Source: Symsagittifera roscoffensis (taxonomy: Eukaryota; Xenacoelomorpha; Acoela; Convolutidae). From it: 64,000 nt of DNA. This document shows, in pieces, positions 12,859 to 27,400 of this stretch; within the stretch, counting starts at the first letter, position 1; every line of letters starts with the position of its first letter. The DNA lies in contig NC_087069.1 in NCBI RefSeq assembly GCF_963678635.1, positions 45,553,448-45,617,447 of the forward strand, given 5' to 3'. The notes under the pieces were generated by a model. That model searched no databases, was not told the origin of the DNA, and was given only the letters and a program-made list of their open reading frames with translations. Position numbers and translations under genes: made by a program.

Positions 12859-15800
12859 TCAAAAGATTGCCGGAGAAAGTCGAAACATACAAAAGATTGC
12901 CGGAGAAAGTCGAAACAAACAAAAGATTGCCGGAGAAGGTCGAAACATACAAAAGATTGCCGGAGAAAGTCGAAACATACAAAAGATTGCCGGAGAAAGT
13001 CGAAACATACAAAAGATTGCCGGAGAAAGTCGAAACATACAAAAGATTGCCGGAGAAAGTCGAAACATACAAAGGATTGCCGGAGAAAGTCGAAACATGC
13101 AAAAGATTGCCGGAGAAAGTCGAAACATTCAAAAGATTGCCGGAGAAAGTCGAAACATACAAAAAATTGTCGGAGAAAGTCGAAACATACAAATATTGCC
13201 GGAGAAAGTCGAAACATACAAAAGATTGCCGGAGAAAGTCGAAACATACAAAAGATTGCCGGAGAAAATCGAAACATACAAAAGATTGCCGTAGAAAGTC
13301 GAAACATACAAAAGATTGCCGGAGAAAGTCGAAACATACAAAAGATTGCCGGAGAAAGTCGAAACATACAAAAGATTGCCGGAGAAAGTCGAAACATACA
13401 AAAGATTGCCGGAGAAAGTCGAAACATACAAAAGATTGCGGGAGAAAGTCGAAACATACAAAAGATTGCCGGAGAAAGTCGAAACATACAAAAGATTGCA
13501 GGAGAAAGTCGAAACATACAAAAGATTGCCGGAGAAAGTCGAAACATACAAAAGATTGCCGGAGAAAGTCGAAACATACAAAAGATTGCCGGAGAAAGTC
13601 GAAACATACAAAAAATTGTCGGAGAAAGTCGAAACATACAAAAGATTGCCGGAGAAAGTCGAAACATACAAAAGATTGCCGGAGAAAGTCGAAACATACA
13701 AAAGATTGCCGGAGAAAATCGAAACATACAAAAGATTGCCGTAGAAAGTCGAAACATACAAAAGATTGCCGGAGAAAGTCGAAACATACAAAAGATTGCC
13801 GGAGAAAGTCGAAACATACAAAAGATTGCCGGAGAAAGTCGAAACATACAAAAGATTGCCGGAGAAAGTCGAAACATACAAAAGATTGCGGGAGAAAGTC
13901 GAAACATACAAAAGATTGCCGGAGAAAGTCGAAACATACAAAAGATTGCAGGAGAAAGTCGAAACATACAAAAGATTACCGGAGAAAGTCGAAACATACA
14001 AAAGATTGCCGGAGAAAGTCGAAACATACAAAAGATTGCCGGAGAAAGTCGAAAGATACAAAAGATTGCCGGAGAAAGTCGAAACATACAAAAGATTGCC
14101 GGACAAAGTCGAAACATACAAAAGATTGCGGGAGAAAGTCGAAACATACAAAAGATTGCCGGAGAAAGTCGAAACATACAAAAGATTGCAGGAGAAAGTC
14201 GAAACATACAAAAGATTACCGGACAAAGTCGAAACATACAAAAGATTGCCGGAGAAAGTCGAAACATACAAAAGATTGCCGGAGAAAGTCGAAACATACA
14301 AAAGATTGCCGGAGAAAGTCGAAACATACAAAGGATTGCCGGAGAAAGTCGAAACATGCAAAAGATTGCCGGAGAAAGTCGAAACATTCAAAAGATTGCC
14401 GGAGAAAGTCGAAACATACAAAAGATTGCCGGAGAAAGTCGAAACATACAAAAGATTGCCGGAGAAAGTCGAAACATACAAAAGATTACCGGAGAAAGTC
14501 GAAACATACAAAAGATTGCCGGAGAAAGTCGAAACATACAAAAGATTGCCGGAGAAAGTCGAAACATACAAAAGATTGCCGGAGAAAGTCGAAACATACA
14601 AAAGATTGCCGGACAAAGTCGAAACATACAAAAGATTGCGGGAGAAAGTCGAAACATACAAAAGATTGCCGGAGAAAGTCGAAACATACAAAAGATTGCA
14701 GGAGAAAGTCGAAACATACAAAAGATTACCGGAGAAAGTCGAAACATACAAAAGATTGCCGGAGAAAGTCGAAACATACAAAAGATTGCCGGAGAAAGTC
14801 GAAACATACAAAAGATTGCCGGAGAAAGTCGAAACATACAAAGGATTGCCGGAGAAAGTCGAAACATGCAAAAGATTGCCGGAGAAAGTCGAAACATTCA
14901 AAAGATTGCCGGAGAAAGTCGAAACATACAAAAGATTGCCGGAGAAAGTCGAAACATACAAAAGATTGCCGGAGAAAGTCGAAACATACAAAAGATTGCC
15001 GGAGAAAGTCGAAACATACAAAAGATTGCCGGAGAAAGTCGAAACATACAAAAGATTGCCGGAGAAAGTCGAAACATACAAAAGATTGCCGGAGAAAGTC
15101 GAAACATACAAAAGATTGCCGGAGAAAGTCGAAACATACAAAAGATTGCGGGAGAAAGTCGAAACATACAAAAGATTGCCGGAGAAAGTCGAAACATACA
15201 AAAGATTGCAGGAGAAAGTCGAAACATACAAAAGATTACCGGAGAAAGTCGAAACATACAAAAGATTGCCGGAGAAAGTCGAAACATACAAAAGATTGCC
15301 GGAGAAAGTCGAAACATACAAAAGATTGCCGGAGAAAGTCGAAACATACAAAGGATTGCCGGAGAAAGTCGAAACATGCAAAAGATTGCCGGAGAAAGTC
15401 GAAACATTCAAAAGATTGCCGGAGAAAGTCGAAACATACAAAAGATTGCCAGAGAAAGTCGAAACAAACAAAAGATTGCCGGAGAAAGTCGAAACATACA
15501 AAAGATTGCCGGAGAAAGTCGAAACATACAAAAGATTGCCGGAGAAAGTCGAAACATACAAAAGATTGCCGGAGAAAGTCGAAACATACAAAAGATTGCC
15601 GGAGAAAGTCGAAACATACAAAGGATTGCCGGAGAAAGTCGAAACATGCAAAAGATTGCCGGAGAAAGTCGAAACATTCAAAAGATTGCCGGAGAAAGTC
15701 GAAACATACAAAAAATTGCCGGAGAAAGTCGAAACATACAAAAGATCGCCGGAGAAAGTCGAAACATACAAAAGATTGCCGGAGAAAGTCGAAACATACA

Positions 15801-17670
15801 AAAGATTGCCGGAGAAAGTCGAAACATACAAAAGATTGCCGGAGAAAGTCGAAACATACAAAAGATTGCCGGAGAAAGTCGAAACATACAAAAGATTGCG
15901 GGAGAAAGTCGAAACATACAAAAGATTGCCGGAGAAAGTCGAAACATACAAAAGATTGCAGGAGAAAGTCGAAACATACAAAAGATTACCGGAGAAAGTC
16001 GAAACATACAAAAGATTGCCGGAGAAAGTCGAAACATACAAAAGATTGCCGGAGAAAGTCGAAACAAACAAAAGATTGCCGGAGAAAGTCGAAACATACA
16101 AAAGATTGCCGGAGAAAGTCGAAACATACAAAAGATTGCCGGAGAAAGTCGAAACAAACAAAAGATTGCCGGAGAAAGTCGAAACATACAAAAGATTGCC
16201 GGAGAAAGTCGAAACATACAAAAGATTGCCGGAGAAAGTCGAAACATACAAAAGATTGCCGGAGAAAATCGAAACATACAAAAGATTGCCGGAGAAAGTC
16301 GAAACATACAAAGGATTGCCGGAGAAAGTCGAAACATGCAAAAGATTGCCGGAGAAAGTCGAAACATTCAAAAGATTGCCGGAGAAAGTCGAAACATACA
16401 AAAAATTGCCGGAGAAAGTCGAAACATACAAAAGATCGCCGGAGAAAGTCGAAACATACAAAAGATTGCCGGAGAAAGTCGAAACATACAAAAGATTGCC
16501 GGAGAAAGTCGAAACATACAAAAGATTGCCGGAGAAAGTCGAAACATACAAAAGATTGCCGGAGAAAGTCGAAACATACAAAAGATTGCCGGAGAAAGTC
16601 GAAACATACAAAAGATTGCCGGAGAAAGTCGAAACATACAAAAGATTGCCGGAGAAAGTCGAAACATACAAAAGATTGCCGGAGAAAGTCGAAACATACA
16701 AAAGATTGCGGGAGAAAGTCGAAACATACAAAAGATTGCCGGAGAAAGTCGAAACATACAAAAGATTGCAGGAGAAAGTCGAAACATACAAAAGATTACC
16801 GGAGAAAGTCGAAACATACAAAAGATTGCCGGAGAAAGTCGAAACATACAAAAGATTGCCGGAGAAAGTCGAAACATACAAAAGATTGCCGGAGAAAGTC
16901 GAAACATACAAAGGATTGCCGGAGAAAGTCGAAACATGCAAAAGATTGCCGGAGAAAGTCGAAACATTCAAAAGATTGCCGGAGAAAGTCGAAACATACA
17001 AAAGATTGCCGGAGAAAGTCGAAACAAACAAAAGATTGCCGGAGAAAGTCGAAACATACAAAAGATTGCCGGAGAAAGTCGAAACATACAAAAGATTGCC
17101 GGAGAAAGTCGAAACATACAAAAGATTGCCGGAGAAAATCGAAACATACAAAAGATTGCCGGAGAAAGTCGAAACATACAAAGGATTGCCGGAGAAAGTC
17201 GAAACATGCAAAAAATTGCCGGAGAAAGTCGAAACATTCAAAAGATTGCCGGAGAAAGTCGAAACATACAAAAAATTGCCGGAGAAAGTCGAAACATACA
17301 AAAGATTGCCGGAGAAAGTCGAAACATACAAAAGATTGCCGGAGAAAGTCGAAACATACAAAAGATTGCCGGAGAAAGTCGAAACATACAAAAGATTGCC
17401 GGAGAAAGTCGAAACATACAAAAGATTGCCGGAGAAAGTCGAAACATACAAAAGATTGCCGGAGAAAATCGAAACATACAAAAGATTGCCGGAGAAAGTC
17501 GAAACATACAAAGGATTGCCGGAGAAAGTCGAAACATGCAAAAAATTGCCGGAGAAAGTCGAAACATTCAAAAGATTGCCGGAGAAAGTCGAAACATACA
17601 AAAAATTGCCGGAGAAAGTCGAAACATTCAAAAGATTGCCGGAGAAAGTCGAAACATACAAAAAATTGCC

Positions 17671-19560
17671 GGAGAAAGTCGAAACATACAAAAGATTGCC
17701 GGAGAAAGTCGAAACATACAAAAGATTGCCGGAGAAAGTCGAAACATACAAAAGATTGCCGGAGAAAGTCGAAACATACAAAAGATTGCCGGAGAAAGTC
17801 GAAACATACAAAAGATTGCCGGAGAAAGTCGAAACATACAAAAGATTGCCGGAGAAAGTCGAAACATACAAAAGATTGCCGGAGAAAGTCGAAACATACA
17901 AAAGATTGCCGGAGAAAGTCGAAACATACAAAAGATTGCCGGAGAAAGTCGAAACATACAAAAGATTGCCGGAGAAAGTCGAAACATACAAAAGATTGCC
18001 GGAGAAAGTCGAAACATACAAAAGATTGCCGGAGAAAGTCGAAACATACAAAAGATTGCCGGAGAAAGTCGAAACATACAAAAGATTGCCGGAGAAAGTC
18101 GAAACATACAAAAGATTGCCGGAGAAAGTCGAAACATACAAAAGATTGCCGGAGAAAGTCGAAACATACAAAAGATTGCCGGAGAAAGTCGAAACATACA
18201 AAAGATTGCCGGAGAAAGTCGAAACATACAAAAGATTGCCGGAGAAAGTCGAAACATACAAAAGATTGCCGGAGAAAGTCGAAACATACAAAAGATTGCC
18301 GGAGAAAGTCGAAACATACAAAAGATTGCCGGAGAAAGTCGAAACATACAAAAGATTGCCGGAGAAAGTCGAAACATACAAAAGATTGCCGGAGAAAGTC
18401 GAAACAAACAAAAGATTGCCGGAGAAAGTCGAAACATACAAAAGATTGCCGGAGAAAGTCGAAACATACAAAAGATTGCCGGAGAAAGTCGAAACAAAAA
18501 AAAGATTGCCGGAGAAAGTCGAAACATACAAAAGATTGCCGGAGAAATTCGAAACATACAAAAGATTGCCGGAGAAAGTCGAAACATACAAAAGATTGCC
18601 GGAGAAAATCGAAACATACAAAAGATTGCCGGAGAAAGTCGAAACATGCAAAAAATTGCCGGAGAAAGTCGAAACATTCAAAAGATTGCCGGAGAAAGTC
18701 GAAACATGCAAAAAATTGCCGGAGAAAGTCGAAACATTCAAAAGATTGCCGGAGAAAGTCGAAACATACAAAAAATTGCCGGAGAAAGTCGAAACATACA
18801 AAAGATTGCCGGAGAAAGTCGAAACATACAAAAGATTGCCGGAGAAAGTCGAAACATACAAAAGATTGCCGGAGAAAGTCGAAACATACAAAAAATTGCC
18901 GGAGAAAGTCGAAACATACAAAAGATTGCCGGAGAAAGTCGAAACATACAAAAGATTGCCGGAGAAAGTCGAAACATACAAAAGATTGCCGGAGAAAGTC
19001 GAAACATACAAAAGATTGCCGGAGAAAGTCGAAACATACAAAAGATTGCCGGAGAAAGTCGAAACATACAAAAGATTGCCGGAGAAAGTCGAAACATACA
19101 AAAGATTGCCGGAGAAAGTCGAAACATACAAAAGATTGCCGGAGAAAGTCGAAACATACAAAAGATTGCCGGAGAAAGTCGAAACATACAAAAGATTGCC
19201 GGAGAAAGTCGAAACATACAAAAGATTGCCGGAGAAAGTCGAAACATACAAAAGATTGCCGGAGAAAGTCGAAACATACAAAAGATTGCCGGAGAAAGTC
19301 GAAACATACAAAAGATTGCCGGAGAAAGTCGAAACATACAAAAGATTGCCGGAGAAAGTCGAAACATACAAAAGATTGCCGGAGAAAGTCGAAACATACA
19401 AAAGATTGCCGGAGAAAGTCGAAACATACAAAAGATTGCCGGAGAAAGTCGAAACATACAAAAGATTGCCGGAGAAAGTCGAAACATACAAAAGATTGCC
19501 GGAGAAAGTCGAAACATACAAAAGATTGCCGGAGAAAGTCGAAACATACAAAAGATTGCC
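17671..19560. repeat. Homogenised core of the satellite
   Basis: Two runs of identical consensus units, 17671-18390 (24 units) and 18901-19560 (22 units), are the longest uniform stretches I saw. Each is followed by the same rare series: CAAAC unit, a CAAAAAAAAG unit (18481 block and 19651 block, 1,170 bp apart), GAGAAATTCG, GAGAAAATCG. The area is therefore also a roughly 39-unit duplication. Uniformity this high suggests recent amplification or conversion. Confidence 0.85.
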
Positions 19561-21259
19561 GGAGAAAGTCGAAACAAACAAAAGATTGCCGGAGAAAGTC
19601 GAAACATACAAAAGATTGCCGGAGAAAGTCGAAACATACAAAAGATTGCCGGAGAAAGTCGAAACAAAAAAAAGATTGCCGGAGAAAGTCGAAACATACA
19701 AAAGATTGCCGGAGAAATTCGAAACATACAAAAGATTGCCGGAGAAAGTCGAAACATACAAAAGATTGCCGGAGAAAATCGAAACATACAAAAGATTGCC
19801 GGAGAAAGTCGAAACATACAAAGGATTGCCGGAGAAAGTCGAAACATGCAAAAGATTGCCGGAGAAAGTCGAAACATTCAAAAGATTGCCGGAGAAAGTC
19901 GAAACATACAAAAAATTGCCGGAGAAAGTCGAAACATACAAAAGATCGCCGGAGAAAGTCGAAACATACAAAAGATTGCCGGAGAAAGTCGAAACATACA
20001 AAAGATTGCCGGAGAAAGTCGAAACATACAAAAGATTGCCGGAGAAAGTCGAAACATACAAAAGATTGCCGGAGAAAGTCGAAACATACAAAAGATTGCC
20101 GGAGAAAGTCGAAACATACAAAAGATTGCCGGAGAAAGTCGAAACATACAAAAGATTGCCGGAGAAAGTCGAAACATACAAAAGATTGCCGGATAAAGTC
20201 GAAACATACAAAAGATTGCGGGAGAAAGTCGAAACATACAAAAGATTGCCGGAGAAAGTCGAAACATACAAAAGATTGCAGGAGAAAATCGAAACATACA
20301 AAAGATTACCGGAGAAAGTCGAAACATACAAAAGATTGCCGGAGAAAGTCGAAACATACAAAAGATTGCCGGAGAAAGTCGAAACATACAAAAGATTGCC
20401 GGAGAAAGTCGAAACATACAAAGGATTGCCGGAGAAAGTCGAAACATGCAAAAGATTGCCGGAGAAAGTCGAAACATTCAAAAGATTGCCGGAGAAAGTC
20501 GAAACATACAAAAGATTGCCGGAGAAAGTCGAAACAAACAAAAGATTGCCGGAGAAAGTCGAAACATACAAAAGATTGCCGGAGAAAGTCGAAACATACA
20601 AAAGATTGCCAGAGAAAGTCGAAACATACAAAAGATTGCCGGAGAAAGTCGAAACATACAAAAGATTGCCGGAGAAAGTCGAAACATTCAAAGGATTGCC
20701 GGAGAAAGTCGAAACATGCAAAAAATTGCCGGAGAAATTCGAAACATTCAAAAGATTGCCGGAGAAAGTCGAAACATACAAAAAATTGCCGGAGAAAGTC
20801 GAAACATACAAAAGATTGCCGGAGAAAGTCGAAACATACAAAAGATTGCCGGAGAAAGTCGAAACATACAAAAGATTGCCGGAGAAAGTCGAAACATACA
20901 AAAGATTGCCGGAGAAAGTCGAAACATACAAAAAATTGCCGGAGAAAGTCGAAACATACAAAAGATTGCCGGAGAAAGTCGAAACATACAAAAGATTGCC
21001 GGAGAAAGTCGAAACATACAAAAGATTGCCGGAGAAAATCGAAACATACAAAAGATTGCCGGAAAAAGTCGAAACATACAAAAGATTGCCGGAGAAAGTC
21101 GAAACATACAAAAGATTGCCGGAGAAAGTCGAAACATACAAAAGATTGCCGGAGAAAGTCGAAACATACAAAAGATTGCCGGAGAAAGTCGAAACATACA
21201 AAAGATTGCCGGAGAAAGTCGAAACATACAAAAGATTGCCGGAGAAAGTCCAAACATAC

Positions 21260-22720
21260 AAAAGATTGCGGGAGAAAGTCGAAACATACAGAAGATTGCC
21301 GGAGAAAGTCGAAACATACAAAAGATTGCAGGAGAAAGTCGAAACATACAAAAGATTACCGGAGAAAGTCGAAACATACAAAAGATTGCCGGAGAAAGTC
21401 GAAACATACAAAAGATTGCCGGAGAAAGTCGAAACATACAAAAGATTGCCGGAGAAAGTCGAAACATACAAAGGATTGCCGGAGAAAGTCGAAACATGCA
21501 AAAGATTGCCGGAGAAAGTCGAAACATTCAAAAGATTGCCGGAGAAAGTCGAAACATACAAAAGATTGCCGGAGAAAGTCGAAACAAACAAAAGATTGCC
21601 GGAGAAAGTCGAAACATACAAAAGATTGCCGGAGAAAGTCGAAACATACAAAAGATTGCCGGAGAAAGTCGAAACATACAAAAGATTGCCGGAGAAAGTC
21701 GAAACAAACAAAAGATTGCCGGAGAAAGTCGAAACATACAAAAGATTGCCGGAGAAAGTCGAAACAAACAAAAGATTGCCGGAGAAAGTCGAAACATACA
21801 AAAGATTGCCGGAGAAGTCGAAACATACAAAAGATTGCCGGAGAAAGTCGAAACATGCAAAAGATTGCCGGAGAAGTCGAAACATACAAAAGATTGCCGG
21901 AGAAAGTCGAAACATACAAAGGATTGCCGGAGAAAGTCGAAACATACAAAAGATTGCCGGAGAAGTCGAAACATACAAAAGATTGCCGGAGAAAGTCGAA
22001 ACATACAAAGGATTGCCGGAGAAAGTCGAAACATGCAAAAGATTGCCGGAGAAAGTCGAAACATTCAAAAGATTGCCGGAGAAAGTCGAAACATACAAAA
22101 AATTGCCGGAGAAAGTCGAAACATACAAAAGATTGCCGGAGAAAGTCGAAACATACAAAAGATTGCCGGAGAAAGTCGAAACATACAAAAGATTGCCGGA
22201 GAAAGTCGAAACATACAAAAGATTGCCGGAGAAGTCGAAACATACAAAGGATTGCCGGAGAAAGTCGAAACATGCAAAAGATTGCCGGAGAAAGTCGAAA
22301 CATTCAAAAGATTGCCGGAGAAAGTCGAAACATACAAAAAATTGCCGGAGAAAGTCGAAACATACAAAAGATTGCCGGAGAAAGTCGAAACATACAAAAG
22401 ATTGCCGGAGAAAGTCGAAACATACAAAAGATTGCCGGAGAAAGTCGAAACATACAAAAGATTGCCGGAGAAGTCGAAACATACAAAAGATTGCCGGAGA
22501 AAGTCGAAACATACAAAGGATTGCCGGAGAAAGTCGAAACATGCAAAAGATTGCCGGAGAAAGTCGAAACATTCAAAAGATTGCCGGAGAAAGTCGAAAC
22601 ACACAAAAAATTGCCGGAGAAAGTCGAAACATACAAAAGATTGCCGGAGAAAGTCGAAACATACAAAAGATTGCCGGAGAAAGTCGAAACATACAAAAGA
22701 TTGCCGGAGAAAGTCGAAAC
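21260..22720. repeat. Array block with five 29-bp units, copy 1
   Basis: Five units lack one A (GAGAAGTCG instead of GAGAAAGTCG) at about 21811, 21871, 21959, 22229 and 22468. The same five deletions recur 1,765 bp downstream; 1,765 is 59 units minus five bases. The shared irregularities show that the deletions predate the duplication and are probably not random read errors. Confidence 0.85.
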
Positions 22721-23024
22721 ATACAAAAAATTGCCGGAGAAAGTCGAAACATACAAAAGATTGCCGGAGAAAGTCGAAACATACAAAAGATTGCCGGAGA
22801 AAGTCGAAACATACAAAAGATTGCCGGAGAAAGTCGAAACATACAAAGGATTGCCGGAGAAAGTCGAAACAAGCAAAAGATTGCCGGAGAAAGTCGAAAC
22901 ATTCAAAAGATTGCCGGAGAAAGTCGAAACATACAAAAAATTGCCGGAGAAAGTCGAAACATACAAAGGATTGCCGGAGAAAGTCGAAACATACAAAAGA
23001 TTGCCGGAGAAAGTCGAAACATAC

Positions 23025-24485
23025 AAAAGATTGCGGGAGAAAGTCGAAACATACAGAAGATTGCCGGAGAAAGTCGAAACATACAAAAGATTGCAGGAGA
23101 AAGTCGAAACCTACAAAAGATTACCGGAGAAAGTCGAAACATACAAAAGATTGCCGGAGAAAGTCGAAACATACAAAAGATTGCCGGAGAAAGTCGAAAC
23201 ATACAAAAGATTGCCGGAGAAAGTCGAAACATACAAAGGATTGCCGGAGAAAGTCGAAACATGCAAAAGATTGCCGGAGAAAGTCGAAACATTCAAAAGA
23301 TTGCCGGAGAAAGTCGAAACATACAAAAGATTGCCGGAGAAAGTCGAAACAAACAAAAGATTGCCGGAGAAAGTCGAAACATACAAAAGATTGCCGGAGA
23401 AAGTCGAAACATACAAAAGATTGCCGGAGAAAGTCGAAACATACAAAAGATTGCCGGAGAAAGTCGAAACAAACAAAAGATTGCCGGAGAAAGTCGAAAC
23501 ATACAAAAGATTGCCGGAGAAAGTCGAAACAAACAAAAGATTGCCGGAGAAAGTCGAAACATACAAAAGATTGCCGGAGAAGTCGAAACATACAAAAGAT
23601 TGCCGGAGAAAGTCGAAACATGCAAAAGATTGCCGGAGAAGTCGAAACATACAAAAGATTGCCGGAGAAAGTCGAAACATACAAAGGATTGCCGGAGAAA
23701 GTCGAAACATACAAAAGATTGCCGGAGAAGTCGAAACATACAAAAGATTGCCGGAGAAAGTCGAAACATACAAAGGATTGCCGGAGAAAGTCGAAACATG
23801 CAAAAGATTGCCGGAGAAAATCGAAACATTCAAAAGATTGCCGGAGAAAGTCGAAACATACAAAAAATTGCCGGAGAAAGTCGAAACATACAAAAGATTG
23901 CCGGAGAAAGTCGAAACATACAAAAGATTGCCGGAGAAAGTCGAAACATACAAAAGATTGCCGGAGAAAGTCGAAACATACAAAAGATTGCCGGAGAAGT
24001 CGAAACATACAAAGGATTGCCGGAGAAAGTCGAAACATGCAAAAGATTGCCGGAGAAAGTCGAAACATTCAAAAGATTGCCGGAGAAAGTCGAAACATAC
24101 AAAAAATTGCCGGAGAAAGTCGAAACATACAAAAGATTGCCGGAGAAAGTCGAAACATACAAAAGATTGCCGGAGAAAGTCGAAACATACAAAAGATTGC
24201 CGGAGAAAGTCGAAACATACAAAAGATTGCCGGAGAAGTCGAAACATACAAAAGATTGCCGGAGAAAGTCGAAACATACAAAGGATTGCCGGAGAAAGTC
24301 GAAACATGCAAAAGATTGCCGGAGAAAGTCGAAACATTCAAAAGATTGCCGGAGAAAGTCGAAACATACAAAAAATTGCCGGAGAAAGTCGAAACATACA
24401 AAAGATTGCCGGAGAAAGTCGAAACATACAAAAGATTGCCGGAGAAAGTCGAAACATACAAAAGATTGCCGGAGAAAGTCGAAAC
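23025..24485. repeat. Array block with five 29-bp units, copy 2
   Basis: This is the second copy of the 21260-22720 block. The single-A deletions lie at about 23576, 23636, 23724, 23994 and 24233. I saw few differences from copy 1, for example GAAACCTAC near 23107 and GAGAAAATCG near 23817. One more GAGAAGTCG unit occurs alone near 26602. Confidence 0.85.
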
Positions 24486-27400
24486 ATACAAAGGATTGCC
24501 GGAGAAAGTCGAAACAAGCAAAAGATTGCCGGAGAAAGTCGAAACATTCAAAAGATTGCCGGAGAAAGTCGAAACATACAAAAAATTGCCGGAGAAAGTC
24601 GAAACATACAAAAGATTGCCGGAGAAAGTCGAAACATACAAAAGATTGCCGGAGAAAGTCGAAACATACAAAAGATTGCCGGAGAAAGTCGAAACATACA
24701 AAAGATTGCCGGAGAAAGTCGAAACATACAAAAAATTGCCGGAGAAAGTCGAAACATACAAAAGATTGCCGGAGAAAGTCGAAACATACAAAAGATTGCC
24801 GGAGAAAGTCGAAACATACAAAAGATTGCCGGAGAAAGTCGAAACATACAAAAGATTGCCGGAGAAAGTCGAAACATACAAAAAATTGCCGGAGAAAGTC
24901 GAAACATACAAAAGATTGCCGGAGAAAGTCGAAACATACAAAAGATTGCCGGAGAAAGTCGAAACATACAAAAGATTGCCGGAGAAAATCGAAACATACA
25001 AAAGATTGCCGGAAAAAGTCGAAACATACAAAAGATTGCCGGAGAAAGTCGAAACATACAAAAGATTGCCGGAGAAAGTCGAAACATACAAAGGATTGCC
25101 GGAGAAAGTCGAAACATGCAAAAGATTGCCGGAGAAAGTCGAAACATTCAAAAGATTGCCGGAGAAAGTCGAAACATACAAAAAATTGCCGGAGAAAGTC
25201 GAAACATACAAAAGATTGCCGGAGAAAGTCGAAACATACAAAAGATTGCCGGAGAAAGTCGAAACATACAAAAGATTGCCGGAGAAAGTCGAAACATACA
25301 AAGGATTGCCGGAGAAAGTCGAAACAAGCAAAAGATTGCCGGAGAAAGTCGAAACATTCAAAAGATTGCCGGAGAAAGTCGAAACATACAAAAAATTGCC
25401 GGAGAAAGTCGAAACATACAAAAGATTGCCGGAGAAAGTCGAAACATACAAAAGATTGCCGGAGAAAGTCGAAACATACAAAAGATTGCCGGAGAAAGTC
25501 GAAACATACAAAAGATTGCCGGAGAAAGTCGAAACATACAAAAAATTGCCGGAGAAAGTCGAAACATACAAAAGATTGCCGGAGAAAGTCGAAACATACA
25601 AAAGATTGCCGGAGAAAGTCGAAACATACAAAAGATTGCCGGAGAAAGTCGAAACATACAAAAGATTGCCGGAGAAAGTCGAAACATACAAAAAATTGCC
25701 GGAGAAAGTCGAAACATACAAAAGATTGCCGGAGAAAGTCGAAACATACAAAAGATTGCCGGAGAAAGTCGAAACATACAAAAGATTGCCGGAGAAAATC
25801 GAAACATACAAAAGATTGCCGGAAAAAGTCGAAACATACAAAAGATTGCCGGAGAAAGTCGAAACATACAAAAGATTGCCGGAGAAAGTCGAAACATACA
25901 AAAGATTGCCGGAGAAAGTCGAAACATACAAAAGATTGCCGGAGAAAGTCGAAACATACAAAAGATTGCCGGAGAAAGTCGAAACATACAAAAGATTGCC
26001 GGAGAAAGTCCAAACATACAAAAGATTGCGGGAGAAAGTCGAAACATACAGAAGATTGCCGGAGAAAGTCGAAACATACAAAAGATTGCAGGAGAAAGTC
26101 GAAACATACAAAAGATTACCGGAGAAAGTCGAAACATACAAAAGATTGCCGGAGAAAGTCGAAACATACAAAAGATTGCCGGAGAAAGTCGAAACATACA
26201 AAAAATTGCCGGAGAAAGTCGAAACATACAAAAGATTGCCGGAGAAAGTCGAAACATACAAAAGATTGCCGGAGAAAGTCGAAACATACAAAAGATTGCC
26301 GGAGAAAATCGAAACATACAAAAGATTGCCGGAAAAAGTCGAAACATACAAAAGATTGCCGGAGAAAGTCGAAACATACAAAAGATTGCCGGAGAAAGTC
26401 GAAACATACAAAAGATTGCCGGAGAAAGTCGAAACATACAAAAGATTGCCGGAGAAAGTCGAAACATACAAAAGATTGCCGGAGAAAGTCGAAACATACA
26501 AAAGATTGCCGGAGAAAGTCCAAACATACAAAAGATTGCGGGAGAAAGTCGAAACATACAGAAGATTGCCGGAGAAAGTCGAAACATACAAAAGATTGCC
26601 GGAGAAGTCGAAACATACAAAAGATTGCCGGAGAAAGTCGAAACATACAAAGGATTGCCGGAGAAAGTCGAAACATGCAAAAGATTGCCGGAGAAAGTCG
26701 AAACATTCAAAAGATTGCCGGAGAAAGTCGAAACATACAAAAAATTGCCGGAGAAAGTCGAAACATACAAAAGATTGCCGGAGAAAGTCGAAACATACAA
26801 AAGATTGCCGGAGAAAGTCGAAACATACAAAAGATTGCCGGAGAAAGTCGAAACATACAAAGGATTGCCGGAGAAAGTCGAAACAAGCAAAAGATTGCCG
26901 GAGAAAGTCGAAACATTCAAAAGATTGCCGGAGAAAGTCGAAACATACAAAAAATTGCCGGAGAAAGTCGAAACATACAAAAGATTGCCGGAGAAAGTCG
27001 AAACATACAAAAGATTGCCGGAGAAAGTCGAAACATACAAAAGATTGCCGGAGAAAGTCGAAACATACAAAAGATTGCCGGAGAAAGTCGAAACATACAA
27101 AAAATTGCCGGAGAAAGTCGAAACATACAAAAGATTGCCGGAGAAAGTCGAAACATACAAAAGATTGCCGGAGAAAGTCGAAACATACAAAAGATTGCCG
27201 GAGAAAGTCGAAACATACAAAAGATTGCCGGAGAAAGTCGAAACATACAAAAGATTGCCGGAGAAAGTCGAAACATACAAAAGATTGCCGGAGAAAGTCG
27301 AAACATACAAAAGATTGCCGGAGAAAGTCGAAACATACAAAAGATTGCCGGAGAAAGTCGAAACATACAAAAGATTGCCGGAGAAAGTCGAAACATAGAA

